A stretch of DNA of 5,364 bases from Clostridia bacterium (GTDB lineage: Bacteria > Bacillota_E > RBS10-35 > JAJYVN01): contig DAHWHV010000329.1 in the NCBI GenBank assembly GCA_027335545.1, positions 1-5,364 on the forward strand. The letters run 5' to 3'. The translations under genes were made by a program, and so were the position numbers. The notes beneath the pieces were generated by a model that saw only the letters and a list, made by a program, of their open reading frames with translations, was not told where the DNA came from and searched no databases. Of the stretch, positions 5,305 to 5,364 are shown piece after piece; the first letter of the stretch is position 1, and each line of letters opens with the position of its first letter.

Positions 5305-5364
5305 ATGCGACCGTCGGGGCGCTGCCTGGAGGTCAGGGCCGCCGTCGTCTTCGACGCCCCCCCC
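5305..5364 (+). CDS. Possible 5' end of a zinc-type alcohol dehydrogenase (MDR), cut by window edge
   Basis: Only 20 codons are visible, from ATG 5305 to the window end. They read MRPSGRCLEVRAAVVFDAPP. The segment VRAAVVFDAP strongly resembles the first beta strand of medium-chain zinc alcohol dehydrogenases, which commonly begin M(K/R)AAV(V/L)-x-x-P. An in-frame GTG at 5296, preceded by GGGGGCA, is another possible start. The usual start position would fall on GTC, which is not a start codon, so the gene would carry about nine extra residues here. It would be divergent from the transporter gene. The call rests on ten residues and no cofactor or zinc motif is in view. Confidence 0.35.
   Translation, partial: MRPSGRCLEVRAAVVFDAPP

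Noticed and set aside
1..5364. tRNA, rRNA, riboswitch or other structured RNA gene
   Set aside because: I saw no cloverleaf with a GGTTCRANYC-type arm, no rRNA segments and no recognisable riboswitch core in the gaps between genes.

Overview
This is a very GC-rich bacterial window, with GC at almost every third codon position in the real genes. It carries an ordinary accessory or catabolic segment rather than a recognisable defence, secretion or phage system. The lineage cannot be fixed from sequence alone. High GC, strong Shine-Dalgarno sites, GTG starts and a sugar dehydrogenase beside an (alpha/alpha)6-barrel glycosidase would suit a soil or hot-spring bacterium such as Chloroflexota, Armatimonadota, Planctomycetota or Actinomycetota. 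That is only a guess.

Layout: positions 1-373 hold no convincing gene. They contain a long stem-loop (50-84), a short perfect hairpin (162-175) and an array of about seven ~20-bp units built around GAGC-N3-GCTC (211-346). A Gfo/Idh/MocA oxidoreductase runs leftward from 1477 to 374. A 228-nt divergent intergenic region (1478-1705) contains a perfect 14-bp palindrome and separates it from a rightward 662-residue six-hairpin glycosidase-like enzyme (1706-3694). The glycosidase has a textbook AAGGAGG followed by an in-frame CTG rather than a conventional start codon. A small possible protein gene (3767-3961) follows. After it comes a leftward fragment of an IS4-type transposase (about 3979-4158) with no catalytic core and no visible ends. 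A six-helix membrane protein resembling NicO/RcnA-type nickel-cobalt transporters, with a large histidine-rich loop, runs leftward from 5248 to 4331. The last 60 bases may be the first codons of a rightward zinc alcohol dehydrogenase (MDR) gene cut by the window edge.

How the genes fit together: the divergent oxidoreductase and glycosidase look like a small carbohydrate-use locus. The glycosidase would release a sugar unit and the NAD(P)-dependent oxidoreductase would oxidise or epimerise it, perhaps under one regulator binding in the shared intergenic region. The metal-transporter-like gene appears independent and is separated from the sugar genes by insertion-sequence debris. I did not find a convincing new multi-gene system. 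The most worthwhile leads are the possible CTG start, the family-unassigned glycosidase, the hairpin repeat array, the shared palindrome and the His-rich transporter loop.
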